From the NCBI RefSeq assembly GCF_020532675.1, contig NZ_JAJAVE010000001.1:992001-1056000 (forward strand): a stretch of 64,000 nucleotides of DNA. The letters run 5' to 3'. Below, one piece after another: positions 7,537 to 15,556 of the stretch. The notes under the pieces were generated by a model. The model was not told where the DNA came from, searched no databases, and saw only the letters and a list, made by a program, of their open reading frames with translations. The first letter of the stretch is position 1; the number at the start of each line of letters is the position of its first letter. The DNA comes from Methylobacillus gramineus. Its GTDB lineage: Bacteria > Pseudomonadota > Gammaproteobacteria > Burkholderiales > Methylophilaceae. Both the position numbers and the translations under genes were made by a program.

Positions 7537-8166
7537 TTACTTAGCCAGGCCAGTGATTTCAGCAGCAGCAGCAGCTGGATCAGCAGCACCGTAGATAGCA
7601 GCGCCAGCAACGATGATGGTAGCACCAGCATCTTTAACTTGTGCAACAGTAGCTGGCTTAACGCCACCAGCAACAGAAACTTCCAGACCCAGGTTCAGGC
7701 CAGTTACAGTTGCCAGGTCAGCGAAAGGAGTTTGACCAGCAGCTTGTTGATCAAGACCAGTATGAACACCAATAATGTGTGCACCCAGCTTAGCAACTTC
7801 CTTAGTACGAGCAGCCTTGTCAGATACGTTGATCAGGTCAACTTGAGCTTTCTTGCCGTACTTGTTAGCTGCGTCGATTACGCCTTTGATTGTACCCAGA
7901 TCAGCTACACCCAGAACGGTAACGATGTCAGCACCAGCCTTGTAGAAAGGCTCAGCTTCGTAGAAGCCAGCATCCATAGTCTTCAGGTCAACCAGGATCT
8001 TGTTGTTTGGGAACTTAGCACGCAGAGTTTCCAGCAACTTGATACCGTTATGCTTGATACATGGTGTACCGATTTCAAGAATGTCAACGTGTGGGGCTAC
8101 TTTTTCAGCCAGCGCTACAGTTGCGTCGAAATCCAATGAATCTAATGCCATTTGTGTCGATGCCAC
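7537..8166 (-). CDS. hps: 3-hexulose-6-phosphate synthase
   Basis: 209 residues from a GTG at 8166, four bases after a GGAGGAAG ribosome binding site; a later in-frame ATG would cut off the first strand. The protein belongs to the orotidine-monophosphate decarboxylase superfamily: Glu31 in DILEIGTP, and the D60-x-K62-x-x-D65 motif in ILVDLKTMDAG that binds magnesium and substrate. It adds formaldehyde to ribulose 5-phosphate, the key carbon-fixing step of the RuMP cycle. The C-terminal AGAAIYGAADPAAAAAEI segment is typical of bacterial Hps. Codon use is strongly biased, consistent with a highly expressed protein. Confidence 0.96.
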   Translation of the reverse strand: MASTQMALDSLDFDATVALAEKVAPHVDILEIGTPCIKHNGIKLLETLRAKFPNNKILVDLKTMDAGFYEAEPFYKAGADIVTVLGVADLGTIKGVIDAANKYGKKAQVDLINVSDKAARTKEVAKLGAHIIGVHTGLDQQAAGQTPFADLATVTGLNLGLEVSVAGGVKPATVAQVKDAGATIIVAGAAIYGAADPAAAAAEITGLAK

Positions 8167-8257
8167 GATACTTCCTCCAATAGGGTTACAAATTTAATAC
8201 TACTTAAAACAACTTTTCATACAAAAAGCGGAACATCAATCTTAATCGTCAAAACGA

Positions 8258-8291
8258 CCGGATGTCAACGCATATCAGCCCCAACATCCGG
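8258..8291. repeat. Inverted repeat between transaldolase and hexulose-phosphate synthase
   Basis: Perfect 8-bp arms CCGGATGT (8258-8265) and ACATCCGG (8284-8291) around an 18-base loop. On the minus strand it lies just past the tal stop and is followed by a short TCGTTTT, so it may be a weak terminator, an RNA-stabilising hairpin or an operator. Confidence 0.5.
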
Positions 8292-8300
8292 AGTGCAGAA

Positions 8301-9251
8301 TTACAACTTTTCTGCAAGTGCCTTTTCAAGCTTGTTTTGATCCACAACAAAACCACGAATGCCTTCAGCCAGCTTTTCAGTAGCCATTGCATCTTCGTTT
8401 TGGTCAAAACGGAATTCCTTCTCTGTCAGCAGAGCAGGACGTTCGGTGGTAGCACCATTGTCCACCAGCAAGCGTGGCAGGTTGCCTTCAGTGGCTTTCA
8501 ATTCTTCCAGCAGGTTAGGCGACACTGTCAGGCGGTCACAACCAGCCAGCGCAGTGATTTCACCAATATTACGGAAAGAAGCACCCATCACCACTGTCTT
8601 GTAGCCGTGCGCTTTGTAGTAAGCGTAGATATTACGTACAGAGACTACACCTGGATCAGTTTCAGAAGTGTAAGCCTCACCAGTCTTCGCCTTGTACCAG
8701 TCAAGAATACGGCCAACGAATGGAGAAATCAGGAATACGCCAGCTTCAGCACAGGCACGTGCTTGAGCAAAGCTGAACAACAGGGTCAGGTTGCAGTTAA
8801 TGCCTTCTTTTTCAAGAATTTCACCCGCCTTGATACCTTCCCAAGTGGAAGCCAGCTTGATCAGTACGCGGTCTTTGGAAATACCAGCATCAGCATAAAG
8901 CTTGATCAGCTTACGGCCCTTTTGCACCATGGCATCTGTATCAAAAGACAGACGTGCATCCACTTCGGTGGAGATCTTGCCTGGAATATGCTTGAGGATT
9001 TCCTGACCAATCAATACAGCCAACTTGTCAGCTGCATCTTCAATTTGTTGGGCCTTATCGTTGCTTTGGGACTTGGCATAAGCAATCGCTTCGTCGATCA
9101 GCGGAGCGTATTGTGGCAGTGTGCTTGCCTTCAGCAACAGGGATGGATTGGTTGTTGCATCGTAAGGCTTAACGCTTTTGATCGCTTCTACGTCGCCAGT
9201 GTCCGCAACAATAGTCGTGATTTCCTTCAGTTGATCGAATAAATTAGCCAT
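8301..9251 (-). CDS. tal: Transaldolase (TalA/TalB type)
   Basis: 316 residues, the usual length for the long classical transaldolase. The Schiff-base lysine is K132 in [13 protein letters not shown], the same position as in the E. coli enzyme, and [12 protein letters not shown] (31-42) and [11 protein letters not shown] are diagnostic. The enzyme exchanges a dihydroxyacetone unit between sedoheptulose 7-phosphate and glyceraldehyde 3-phosphate, in the rearrangement branch that regenerates ribulose 5-phosphate for Hps. The gene is upstream of hps on the same strand with 134 bases between them. The long open frame on the opposite strand is a by-product of its biased codon use. Confidence 0.96.
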   Translation of the reverse strand: MANLFDQLKEITTIVADTGDVEAIKSVKPYDATTNPSLLLKASTLPQYAPLIDEAIAYAKSQSNDKAQQIEDAADKLAVLIGQEILKHIPGKISTEVDARLSFDTDAMVQKGRKLIKLYADAGISKDRVLIKLASTWEGIKAGEILEKEGINCNLTLLFSFAQARACAEAGVFLISPFVGRILDWYKAKTGEAYTSETDPGVVSVRNIYAYYKAHGYKTVVMGASFRNIGEITALAGCDRLTVSPNLLEELKATEGNLPRLLVDNGATTERPALLTEKEFRFDQNEDAMATEKLAEGIRGFVVDQNKLEKALAEKL

Positions 9252-9411
9252 TATTGCTCCTCCTTGAAATGAATACAGAAATTAAATCTGAAAAACGTGG
9301 TTGCCTGCATTAAGGCTGGCTGACCAAGGAATCTAGGTCAAAGTGCCGAATTTCTTAATCGCATTAGTATAACCGAAAATACACAACAACCATACACCAG
9401 CCCCGTCCGTT
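9252..9411. other. Gap between the CitG-like gene and transaldolase
   Basis: Should contain the promoter for the tal-hps block. A TATACT on the minus strand at 9366-9371 is a possible -10 box, but no good -35 is visible at the right distance. No terminator is evident after the CitG-like gene. Confidence 0.35.
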
Positions 9412-10260
9412 TTATGCAGGCGAGTCGGCTTTTTGCAAGGCATATGCCATTAGCGTAGCCACCGTCAGGTCTGCACTGGTGCCTGGATTAATACGCCTGC
9501 TTTTGAGCTGCGTATCAAACTGCATCAAATCACGCTGATAGCTTTTGGGATTATCTTGCGCCAGCATTCGCTGCAAATGGTGTTGTGCCTCCTGTTGCAC
9601 TTCCTGCGCCAGGGCAAGATCATATTTGCGTGAAATATGACTATCGGGGAACTCACTCAGCCATGCCAGATACAGCACACTCGTTGCCCATGCAGGATTA
9701 TTCCAGCGCGCGATGGCAGCTGCATAATGAGGAAGGCCAAAATCAAATATATCGGAAAACTCATGGATATATTGCCAGGCAATACGATCACGTTCCGCCG
9801 ATTCACGCATGGCAGCCAGCAGGCTGATCTTGGGTGAGTCATGCACATCATGCTGATCACTTTTCCCCAAGCCAGCTGGTGAAGCGCGTACGATGGCCTG
9901 AAAGGCAAGATCCGCATCTGCTATGGTCAATGATTGCAGCACTTGCGCCAACCTCGACTGCAAGCTTGAACTGTCATCGACAAGCGCTGCCTCTACAAGT
10001 GGTGCACACAGCAGGACGATGCCAAGATTGGTATTGCAATCCACCACCTGCCACGTGGCATTGATGGAAGCCAGGATACGCGCGCCCACCGTCAGCCTAG
10101 GTTCGGCAATCACAGCTGCAACAGCATCAGCACTTTGAATGAATTGCTGCACCACCATGTTGTGGCCATCGGCAAAAATATGCACATTGCCCGGCTTGAG
10201 TGCAGCCAGTTCAGCCATGCAAGCCGCCCTGAAAGCATCAGCAACCTGCTGCGGGCTCAC
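9412..10260 (-). CDS. CitG/MdcB-like (triphosphoribosyl-dephospho-CoA synthase family) protein of the H4MPT operon
   Basis: 282 residues from a GTG start that overlaps the previous stop by four bases (GTGA), a coupled arrangement. The sequence follows the CitG/MdcB family: AALKPGNVHIFADGHNM near residue 20, then VVDCNTNLGIVLLCAPLVEA with the conserved NTxxG motif, and NPGTSADLTVATL at the C-terminus. Classical members make the prosthetic-group precursor of citrate or malonate lyase. No such lyase is encoded here, and homologues are a fixed part of H4MPT gene clusters in methylotrophs. A role in transferring a ribosyl or phosphoribosyl unit during methanopterin assembly is an inference from the family chemistry. 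Confidence 0.78.
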   Translation of the reverse strand: MSPQQVADAFRAACMAELAALKPGNVHIFADGHNMVVQQFIQSADAVAAVIAEPRLTVGARILASINATWQVVDCNTNLGIVLLCAPLVEAALVDDSSSLQSRLAQVLQSLTIADADLAFQAIVRASPAGLGKSDQHDVHDSPKISLLAAMRESAERDRIAWQYIHEFSDIFDFGLPHYAAAIARWNNPAWATSVLYLAWLSEFPDSHISRKYDLALAQEVQQEAQHHLQRMLAQDNPKSYQRDLMQFDTQLKSRRINPGTSADLTVATLMAYALQKADSPA

Positions 10261-11222
10261 GAAACAATCGCCAATGTGGGACGTGCATGAATATGCGCCA
10301 TGAAATCGTCCACCAGCACCTGTGCAATATCAAATCCTGCTACACCTTGCAGACCTTTCCAGGCGGGAATGCTATTTACCTCAAGTACATACAGCTTGCC
10401 ATCACTGTCGCGGATGATATCCACACCACAATAATTCACATCCACTGCGCTTGCAGCAGCCTCAGCCATTGTCGCCAGTTCGCCTTCAGCCGCAATCGGC
10501 TCACATCGACCACCCTGCGCCACATTATTTACCCAATGACTCCCATAACGCTTCATCGCTGCGACAGCTTTACCATGAATCACGAATACACGGTGGTCAT
10601 GCCAGGCCCCTTCTCCACTATCTATATAAGACTGTAGATAATAGAGACCGTCCACATGTTCTTCCATGGGTACAGGGAATGGCATGCCGTGTTCCAGCTT
10701 GCGTACACCCTGCCCTTGCGAGCCGAAAAGTGGCTTGATCACCAGGGTACGTCCCGCCATAGTTTCACGCAGCATAAGCTCATGCGCTTGCGCTCGAGAT
10801 TCGCACACCCAGGTGTTGGGCGTGGGAACATGATTGAGGTGAAGCAGAAAACTGGTCATGGCCTTGTCCACAGTGCGTTCAACCGCCTGACCATCGTTAT
10901 AAACCGTAACGCCAAGCAACTTCAGCGCATGCAGAATATCAAGCCTGGCAATGACTTGCTGCAGAGTGCCTCCTGGCACGCCACGGACAAACACCCCTTC
11001 AGGGAGTGCATCCTCAAAACCAGGGATCAATACGGCTGGATGTCCTATATTGGTCAGGTTTAAAGCACAATCCTTAAGAGAAATAAAGACTGCCTCGCGA
11101 CCACGTGTGGCAAACGCTTCTTTCAAGCGTTTGCCATGCCAACCAGGATCGTCGGTAAAGACGGGAATACGTGGATTCAAGTTATGCGCTATACCCAAAA
11201 GATTGATCAAGCAAGGCTGCAT
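10257..11222 (-). CDS. RimK-like ATP-grasp ligase (MptN-type, H4MPT cluster)
   Basis: 321 residues from the ATG at 11222, which overlaps the end of mch by 41 bp; an in-frame TTG at 11180, just past the mch stop, is an alternative and would begin right at the conserved [14 protein letters not shown]. The RimK-type ATP-grasp fold is clear: [46 protein letters not shown], and the metal site [22 protein letters not shown]. Archaeal relatives (MptN, CofF) attach glutamate to H4MPT or coenzyme F420. Placed between mch and the CitG-like gene, it is probably the enzyme that adds an amino-acid tail to the methylotroph pterin. Confidence 0.82.
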   Translation of the reverse strand: MQPCLINLLGIAHNLNPRIPVFTDDPGWHGKRLKEAFATRGREAVFISLKDCALNLTNIGHPAVLIPGFEDALPEGVFVRGVPGGTLQQVIARLDILHALKLLGVTVYNDGQAVERTVDKAMTSFLLHLNHVPTPNTWVCESRAQAHELMLRETMAGRTLVIKPLFGSQGQGVRKLEHGMPFPVPMEEHVDGLYYLQSYIDSGEGAWHDHRVFVIHGKAVAAMKRYGSHWVNNVAQGGRCEPIAAEGELATMAEAAASAVDVNYCGVDIIRDSDGKLYVLEVNSIPAWKGLQGVAGFDIAQVLVDDFMAHIHARPTLAIVS

Positions 11223-12165
11223 CCAGCTTGCCGCCGGTAAAACTCTTGCCGGACTCCAAGGCTGTCACGGTAACTGCGGCTGGACTGAACAGCAAAGGAT
11301 CAATCTTGTAGAAGTCCATATTCACAGCCTTGAATACCTCGGCGAATGGACGGCCATAATCGCGTGAAGAGTTGCTTGGCAGCTCTTTAGCCAACTTGGC
11401 TGCGGCATCATCGCTACCTTTGACAAAAATATGCGCATGACCACCAAACAAGATGGCGTCATTGGTACGCCCCATGCCAATCAGAAAATCAGGAGCAGGT
11501 GGCGGCACAGGTGCACTTGCCATACCGTCCACGACGTGCTCGAGCGGGAAATGCAGGGTATGAATCTTGTGCATGGCCACTTCCAGCACACGTGCCACAA
11601 TTTGCACGGTACCGGCCAGGCTACGGGTTGGTGTAAGGATGAAGGTCAGTTTTTCTGCGCTGAGACCGGTATCGCGCGCCACTTTTTCAATCACTTCAGT
11701 CGGCGGTGCCTTATCGCTTTCAAGGACCAGACAAGCAGAATCACTCTTGTCCTGATAACCCAGCTCTTTATATAACTCTTCACGACCAGCAAGGGCGCGA
11801 CCAGGCCCAGATCCTAATGAGAAGAACTTCTCGTGCGCCAGACTCCAGCCTGCGTACTGGCTGCCCAGACAGGAGAGGATTGGATTATTGGAATGTACAG
11901 ATAACATCCAGGGCCAATGCGGGAATGTCGTGCTAGTTTGCAAACTCACATGTCCCAGACCACCCATACAAATTTCGGCAATCAAACGACCAGCTTCCAG
12001 ACCACCCGGAGAATGAATGCCAGCATCGATAATCGTGGCACCACTTGCATGCTGTTCAACACCGACACGCAACACATCGGCGTTATCAATAATATATTGC
12101 ACCAGAGGCGCAGTTAGCGTGTTCACGCTTGGCCAACGGCTAGTATCGACAGTGGCTTGACTCAT
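11182..12165 (-). CDS. mch: Methenyltetrahydromethanopterin cyclohydrolase
   Basis: 327 residues from the ATG at 12165, preceded by a good AGGAG. The enzyme hydrolyses methenyl-H4MPT to formyl-H4MPT, linking MtdB to the Fhc complex. The family pattern is present throughout: [29 protein letters not shown], then [18 protein letters not shown], and the C-terminal [17 protein letters not shown]. The length is as expected. Its start lies 26 bp inside the end of the upstream ATP-grasp gene, and the RimK-like gene overlaps its end, so the minus-strand unit is tightly packed. Confidence 0.95.
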   Translation of the reverse strand: MSQATVDTSRWPSVNTLTAPLVQYIIDNADVLRVGVEQHASGATIIDAGIHSPGGLEAGRLIAEICMGGLGHVSLQTSTTFPHWPWMLSVHSNNPILSCLGSQYAGWSLAHEKFFSLGSGPGRALAGREELYKELGYQDKSDSACLVLESDKAPPTEVIEKVARDTGLSAEKLTFILTPTRSLAGTVQIVARVLEVAMHKIHTLHFPLEHVVDGMASAPVPPPAPDFLIGMGRTNDAILFGGHAHIFVKGSDDAAAKLAKELPSNSSRDYGRPFAEVFKAVNMDFYKIDPLLFSPAAVTVTALESGKSFTGGKLDAALLDQSFGYSA

Positions 12166-13297
12166 GTTCTTCTCCTGATGTTTGAATATATTTGAGCATT
12201 TCATTTAATATGACTGCGCGTGTCCGCGCCAATTCTTCTGCTTGACCATCACTCTCGCCAACAGCCACCACTGTGCACAGTGGTGCACCCTTGACTACTA
12301 CACTATTTGCCAGTGGCTTATCCACCACCCATTCCGGCCAGTTGAAACGACACGGAATCTCAATATCGAAAGGCGAGTAACATACCAGATTCGCTCTGGG
12401 CTGTCCTGCCGTGCCTGAGGGCCAATCGACATCATGTTCCAGACTGGCATCGATATGCGCCTGCAACCATTGATGCGGCATTTCATACAGTGCCAAGCTG
12501 GCACTCAGTCTTGGATTGATTTCCAGGATCCAGTATTGATCGCCATCTATCATGGCATCCAGACTATTGAGACCACGTAACCCAAACTCAAAGGCCAGTA
12601 GCTGTGCTGATTTCAGCAAACCCTCTGCAGCAGGACCCGTTATCTTGATTGGGCCCACCAAGCCGCCATAGCGATATGGCAAGCGTGAATCCAATGGGGC
12701 TAGTAGCTGACGCTGGAATCCCACAGGGGTGATGCCTTGTGCCGAAGCCAGGAACAATAAAGAGACAGGCACTCCAGGTACTTTCCGCTGGAAATAGCCC
12801 CCATCATCCACTGCCTCAGCAGCCAGTTGAATGTGCATACCACCAGAACCGCCCTGTTCTTTATATAACCAGTGCTGCCTATCGTTATCTTCCAGTAGCT
12901 CTCGGTTAAAACAGCTATCCGGCACCGGAATATCAAGCGCCTGACAACCTGTCAGAAAAGAGTGGGCATCCTTGCACCGTTTAACCACAGGGGCCTGATT
13001 ACCGACCAGCGGCAACTGTGCTGCCAACACATCAAGCACTTCAGGCTGAGCCTCAAAGCCACTGCCATACAGCAGCATATCGGCTCCAAAACGCTGCAGC
13101 GCAGGAATCAGCTCATGGCGGATGGCGGCTAATGAAAAACCATTATGTCCATACTCCAGCACCATACTGCTGGCACTGGCCGCAAGCGTATCCTCGTCAC
13201 CAAAAACATCGGCAGCGAGTACTTGGTACCCTGCTGCCGCTGCTGCCGTGACATAAGGGCGGGCATTGGCCGCCACTATGGCTATTTTTTTGTTCAG
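12140..13297 (-). CDS. ATP-grasp protein of the H4MPT operon, probable non-canonical start
   Basis: About 385 residues. The frame contains an ATP-grasp core with [43 protein letters not shown] near residues 230-260, and a C-terminal extension. The first usable GTG is at 13276, but the natural first beta-strand [14 protein letters not shown] begins upstream of it. The frame reaches back, without any ATG, GTG or TTG, to the mtdB stop codon at 13304-13306. The coordinates given start at a CTG (13297) behind TTAGGT. The family is found in the H4MPT clusters of methylotrophs; its substrate is not settled. Confidence 0.72.
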   Translation of the reverse strand: MNKKIAIVAANARPYVTAAAAAGYQVLAADVFGDEDTLAASASSMVLEYGHNGFSLAAIRHELIPALQRFGADMLLYGSGFEAQPEVLDVLAAQLPLVGNQAPVVKRCKDAHSFLTGCQALDIPVPDSCFNRELLEDNDRQHWLYKEQGGSGGMHIQLAAEAVDDGGYFQRKVPGVPVSLLFLASAQGITPVGFQRQLLAPLDSRLPYRYGGLVGPIKITGPAAEGLLKSAQLLAFEFGLRGLNSLDAMIDGDQYWILEINPRLSASLALYEMPHQWLQAHIDASLEHDVDWPSGTAGQPRANLVCYSPFDIEIPCRFNWPEWVVDKPLANSVVVKGAPLCTVVAVGESDGQAEELARTRAVILNEMLKYIQTSGEEHESSHCRY

Positions 13298-13303
13298 ACC
13301 TAA

Positions 13304-14215
13304 CTAAACGAGATCTTTACGCGCCAGTTCAAAAGCGGTAATGAAATCGATATAGACATGGCTTTGACCTTCCAGCATACGCTTGAACAGGCGTTGCTGA
13401 GTCTGATATTTGATATTACCAACAGCCAGCGCACCGATACCGTAGATCTGCGTACCTTCGATGATCACGCCATCAGCCATCACGCCCACACCCTCAGCAC
13501 CGGTAGGAGGAACGGCATTTACATCAGCCACCACCTTCAGTGTCTTTGAGTTCTTCATCTGGTCTATCGTCAATACACGTACGCCCGCAGCAGCACAACA
13601 CAAGGCAACGTCGCTAGTTTCCAGAATCTTGGTTTTCAGCTCATCAGTACTGCCATCAACACATTGGATATTGGTACCGTAACGCTTATTGTAAGCCGCA
13701 GCTTTTTCTTCTACGTCTGCCAGAGTTTTGTGCGACACCATTTCCACAGTCGCACCATACTTGGAAGCAATCACGGCGGTACACCCGCCTACTGGACCTG
13801 TTGCACCAAAAATGCTGACCTTCCGGCCTTCCAGATTACCGCCAAAATGCTTGCTCAACAGCTGCTCAACCCGCGCCATCATGGCTGCAGAAGTAGTAAA
13901 AGCACCAGATGGATCGGCAAATACAGAAATTTCGAAAGGTGGCACCATGGATTTTTTGGCTGTTTCCAGCATATCCATCGCCAGATCAACATCGCGACCA
14001 CCAATCAGCATACCTGTGCGCCATACGCCACGCGGACCGCGTGAAAAAATAGCATCCTGCACCAAGCCGGTGACTTCGTTCAACTGTACATTGGTATATT
14101 GGGCAATTGCGTCATAACCCGCGTCATAAGCCATGTTAACGTCAAACGGACTGGCGTTCTTTGCTGGTGTTATAAAGTGCAGTACATAAGGCTTTTCCAA
14201 TTTAATCCCTTCCAT
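13304..14215 (-). CDS. mtdB: NAD(P)-dependent methylene-tetrahydromethanopterin dehydrogenase
   Basis: 303 residues from the ATG at 14215, about eight bases behind GAGGG. It oxidises methylene-H4MPT, the product of Fae, to methenyl-H4MPT with NAD or NADP. Visible features are an N-terminal catalytic domain (KPYVLHFITPAKNASPFDVNMAYDAGYD) and a Rossmann segment KVSIFGATGPVGGCTAVIASKYGATVEMVSHK (about 130-160), then VVADVNAVPPTGAEGVGVM. I favour MtdB over MtdA because the gene is flanked only by H4MPT genes; cofactor preference cannot be read reliably from sequence. The following ATP-grasp frame is in the same phase directly behind the TAG stop. Confidence 0.93.
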   Translation of the reverse strand: MEGIKLEKPYVLHFITPAKNASPFDVNMAYDAGYDAIAQYTNVQLNEVTGLVQDAIFSRGPRGVWRTGMLIGGRDVDLAMDMLETAKKSMVPPFEISVFADPSGAFTTSAAMMARVEQLLSKHFGGNLEGRKVSIFGATGPVGGCTAVIASKYGATVEMVSHKTLADVEEKAAAYNKRYGTNIQCVDGSTDELKTKILETSDVALCCAAAGVRVLTIDQMKNSKTLKVVADVNAVPPTGAEGVGVMADGVIIEGTQIYGIGALAVGNIKYQTQQRLFKRMLEGQSHVYIDFITAFELARKDLV

Positions 14216-14290
14216 TTCGCGTGCCCTCACTAGTGCGATGCGTTACTAAATAATGGCTAATTGCCAATTTTTCCATACAAATTTACGGAA

Positions 14291-15256
14291 CTACTCTACC
14301 AAACAAGAGCTAATTTCTGCGCCGGCGTTAGCCCCCTTGCACAGCAGAAACTGTATCTCCTGATTTTCATCATATTGTGATTCTAGCGCTTCTAATACCT
14401 GACGCGCACCTGTTTCATCGGCAAAAATAGCAAAACCTGTAGGTCCCCAGGAGCTTTGCCCCAGGCAATCGACGCCTTGCGCTTCCAATTGTTGCAGTAT
14501 TTTCGAGACCAAAGGGCTAGCATACCGCCCGCCCTGCGCTGGTGAAAAATGATCTCCAGTACGCCATTGCAGTTCGCGTATCGCCTTACCAAACGTAGGC
14601 AAGTCATGCTCTGCGAGCGCTGGCAAAGCCTGCATCAGCACATAGCGGCACAGCTCCGCCGCACTATCCGCAGGAAACTCGGGTAACTGACGGAACGCTT
14701 CTATCTCCTGAGCCCCATGCACACCGTAACTACTGCGATCAAACATGAGCACAATACGCCAGTCTGACGGGAATTCAGCACGTGCAATCACCGGTGGCAC
14801 ATCGGTGTCAGCACTGCGACCACCATCAACAATCACCCCCCCAGAGGCGAATGTGCCGAGCCCGATCCCGGATCTTGCTCCACGGGAAGTCAGGACGGCA
14901 ATGTCACGCAAACTCAAATTCAAGTTGAATAACTGGCTAATCGCTGAACCCACGGCTAAAGACATCTGGGTACCAGACCCCAGACCAGCGTGCTCAGGAA
15001 TCGCTGCCTGCAGCTCGATGTGAACGCCATGAGGCAAATCAAGCGCAGCGGCAATTCGTTGCGCTGTTTTCAAGGCGCGCACGGCGCCAGGGCCGTGCGT
15101 ACTGATGCTATCTGCGATATAAGCGCAAAGCGAGGTAGATGGCTGATCCAGAGACACCCCAAGGCTACCGAATCTACGACCCAAACCGCCATTGAGATCA
15201 AAGAACCCCATATGCAATCGTGCTGAGGTGACAACACTAACGCCTTGCTTGCTGAT
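14291..15256 (-). CDS. mptG: Beta-ribofuranosylaminobenzene 5'-phosphate synthase (beta-RFAP synthase)
   Basis: A GHMP-kinase-fold protein catalysing the first committed step of methanopterin synthesis, joining p-aminobenzoate and PRPP. It shows the family GHMP motif AIPEHAGLGSGTQMSLAVG and the late SSWGPTGFAIF block. The first conserved strand GVSVVTSARLHMGFFDLNGG lies upstream of the only ATG and TTG (15208-15217), so the real start must be earlier. AAGGA at 15264-15268 is followed by in-frame ATT (15259) and ATC (15256) but no standard start; I give the ATC position, 321 residues. It heads the minus-strand H4MPT operon, divergent from fhcBADC. Confidence 0.88.
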   Translation of the reverse strand: MSKQGVSVVTSARLHMGFFDLNGGLGRRFGSLGVSLDQPSTSLCAYIADSISTHGPGAVRALKTAQRIAAALDLPHGVHIELQAAIPEHAGLGSGTQMSLAVGSAISQLFNLNLSLRDIAVLTSRGARSGIGLGTFASGGVIVDGGRSADTDVPPVIARAEFPSDWRIVLMFDRSSYGVHGAQEIEAFRQLPEFPADSAAELCRYVLMQALPALAEHDLPTFGKAIRELQWRTGDHFSPAQGGRYASPLVSKILQQLEAQGVDCLGQSSWGPTGFAIFADETGARQVLEALESQYDENQEIQFLLCKGANAGAEISSCLVE

Positions 15257-15329
15257 AATTTTTTCCTTGGCTGCAAAAAAACAGGCGCTTGTGGCACCTA
15301 GAAAGTGCGCTATTGTAGCCCAGCAACCC

Positions 15330-15344
15330 CCCTTTTAAAAAGGG
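15330..15344. repeat. Inverted repeat in the mptG/fhcB divergent region
   Basis: CCCTTTT and AAAAGGG, separated by one base, lie about 70 bp upstream of mptG. It may be a regulator-binding site for the divergent C1 operons or chance. Confidence 0.35.
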
Positions 15345-15432
15345 TGATCCGTGTTGTCGAACTATCACCCTGCATTTTTTCATTACCTCTAGTATTTTTG
15401 TAGCCAAAATGCTGTTTGTCACAGAACTGGCC

Positions 15433-15461
15433 TTCATGCAGCGATAATGAGATAGTATAAT
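15433..15461 (+). promoter_or_regulatory. Probable fhcBADC promoter
   Basis: A perfect TATAAT at 15456-15461 with a weak TTCATG (15433-15438) at 17 bases. Transcription would start near 15468, leaving a leader of about 90 bases before fhcB. Confidence 0.5.
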
Positions 15462-15501
15462 CCGCCGAGCATCTACCAGAATCGGTTGCACCGGTTTCAA
15501 T

Positions 15502-15520
15502 CATGCCTGATCAAGGCATG
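15502..15520. repeat. Inverted repeat in the fhcB leader
   Basis: Perfect 7-bp arms CATGCCT (15502-15508) and AGGCATG (15514-15520) around GATCA, between the putative promoter and the fhcB start. It could be a leader hairpin or an operator. Confidence 0.4.
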
Positions 15521-15556
15521 GACCTTGAGGAACTAAACAGTTTTCGGATGGAGAAC

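Noticed and set aside
8262-9242. 326-codon open frame opposite transaldolase
   Set aside because: It mirrors tal exactly, has no ribosome site or family resemblance, and arises from the biased codon use of a highly expressed gene.
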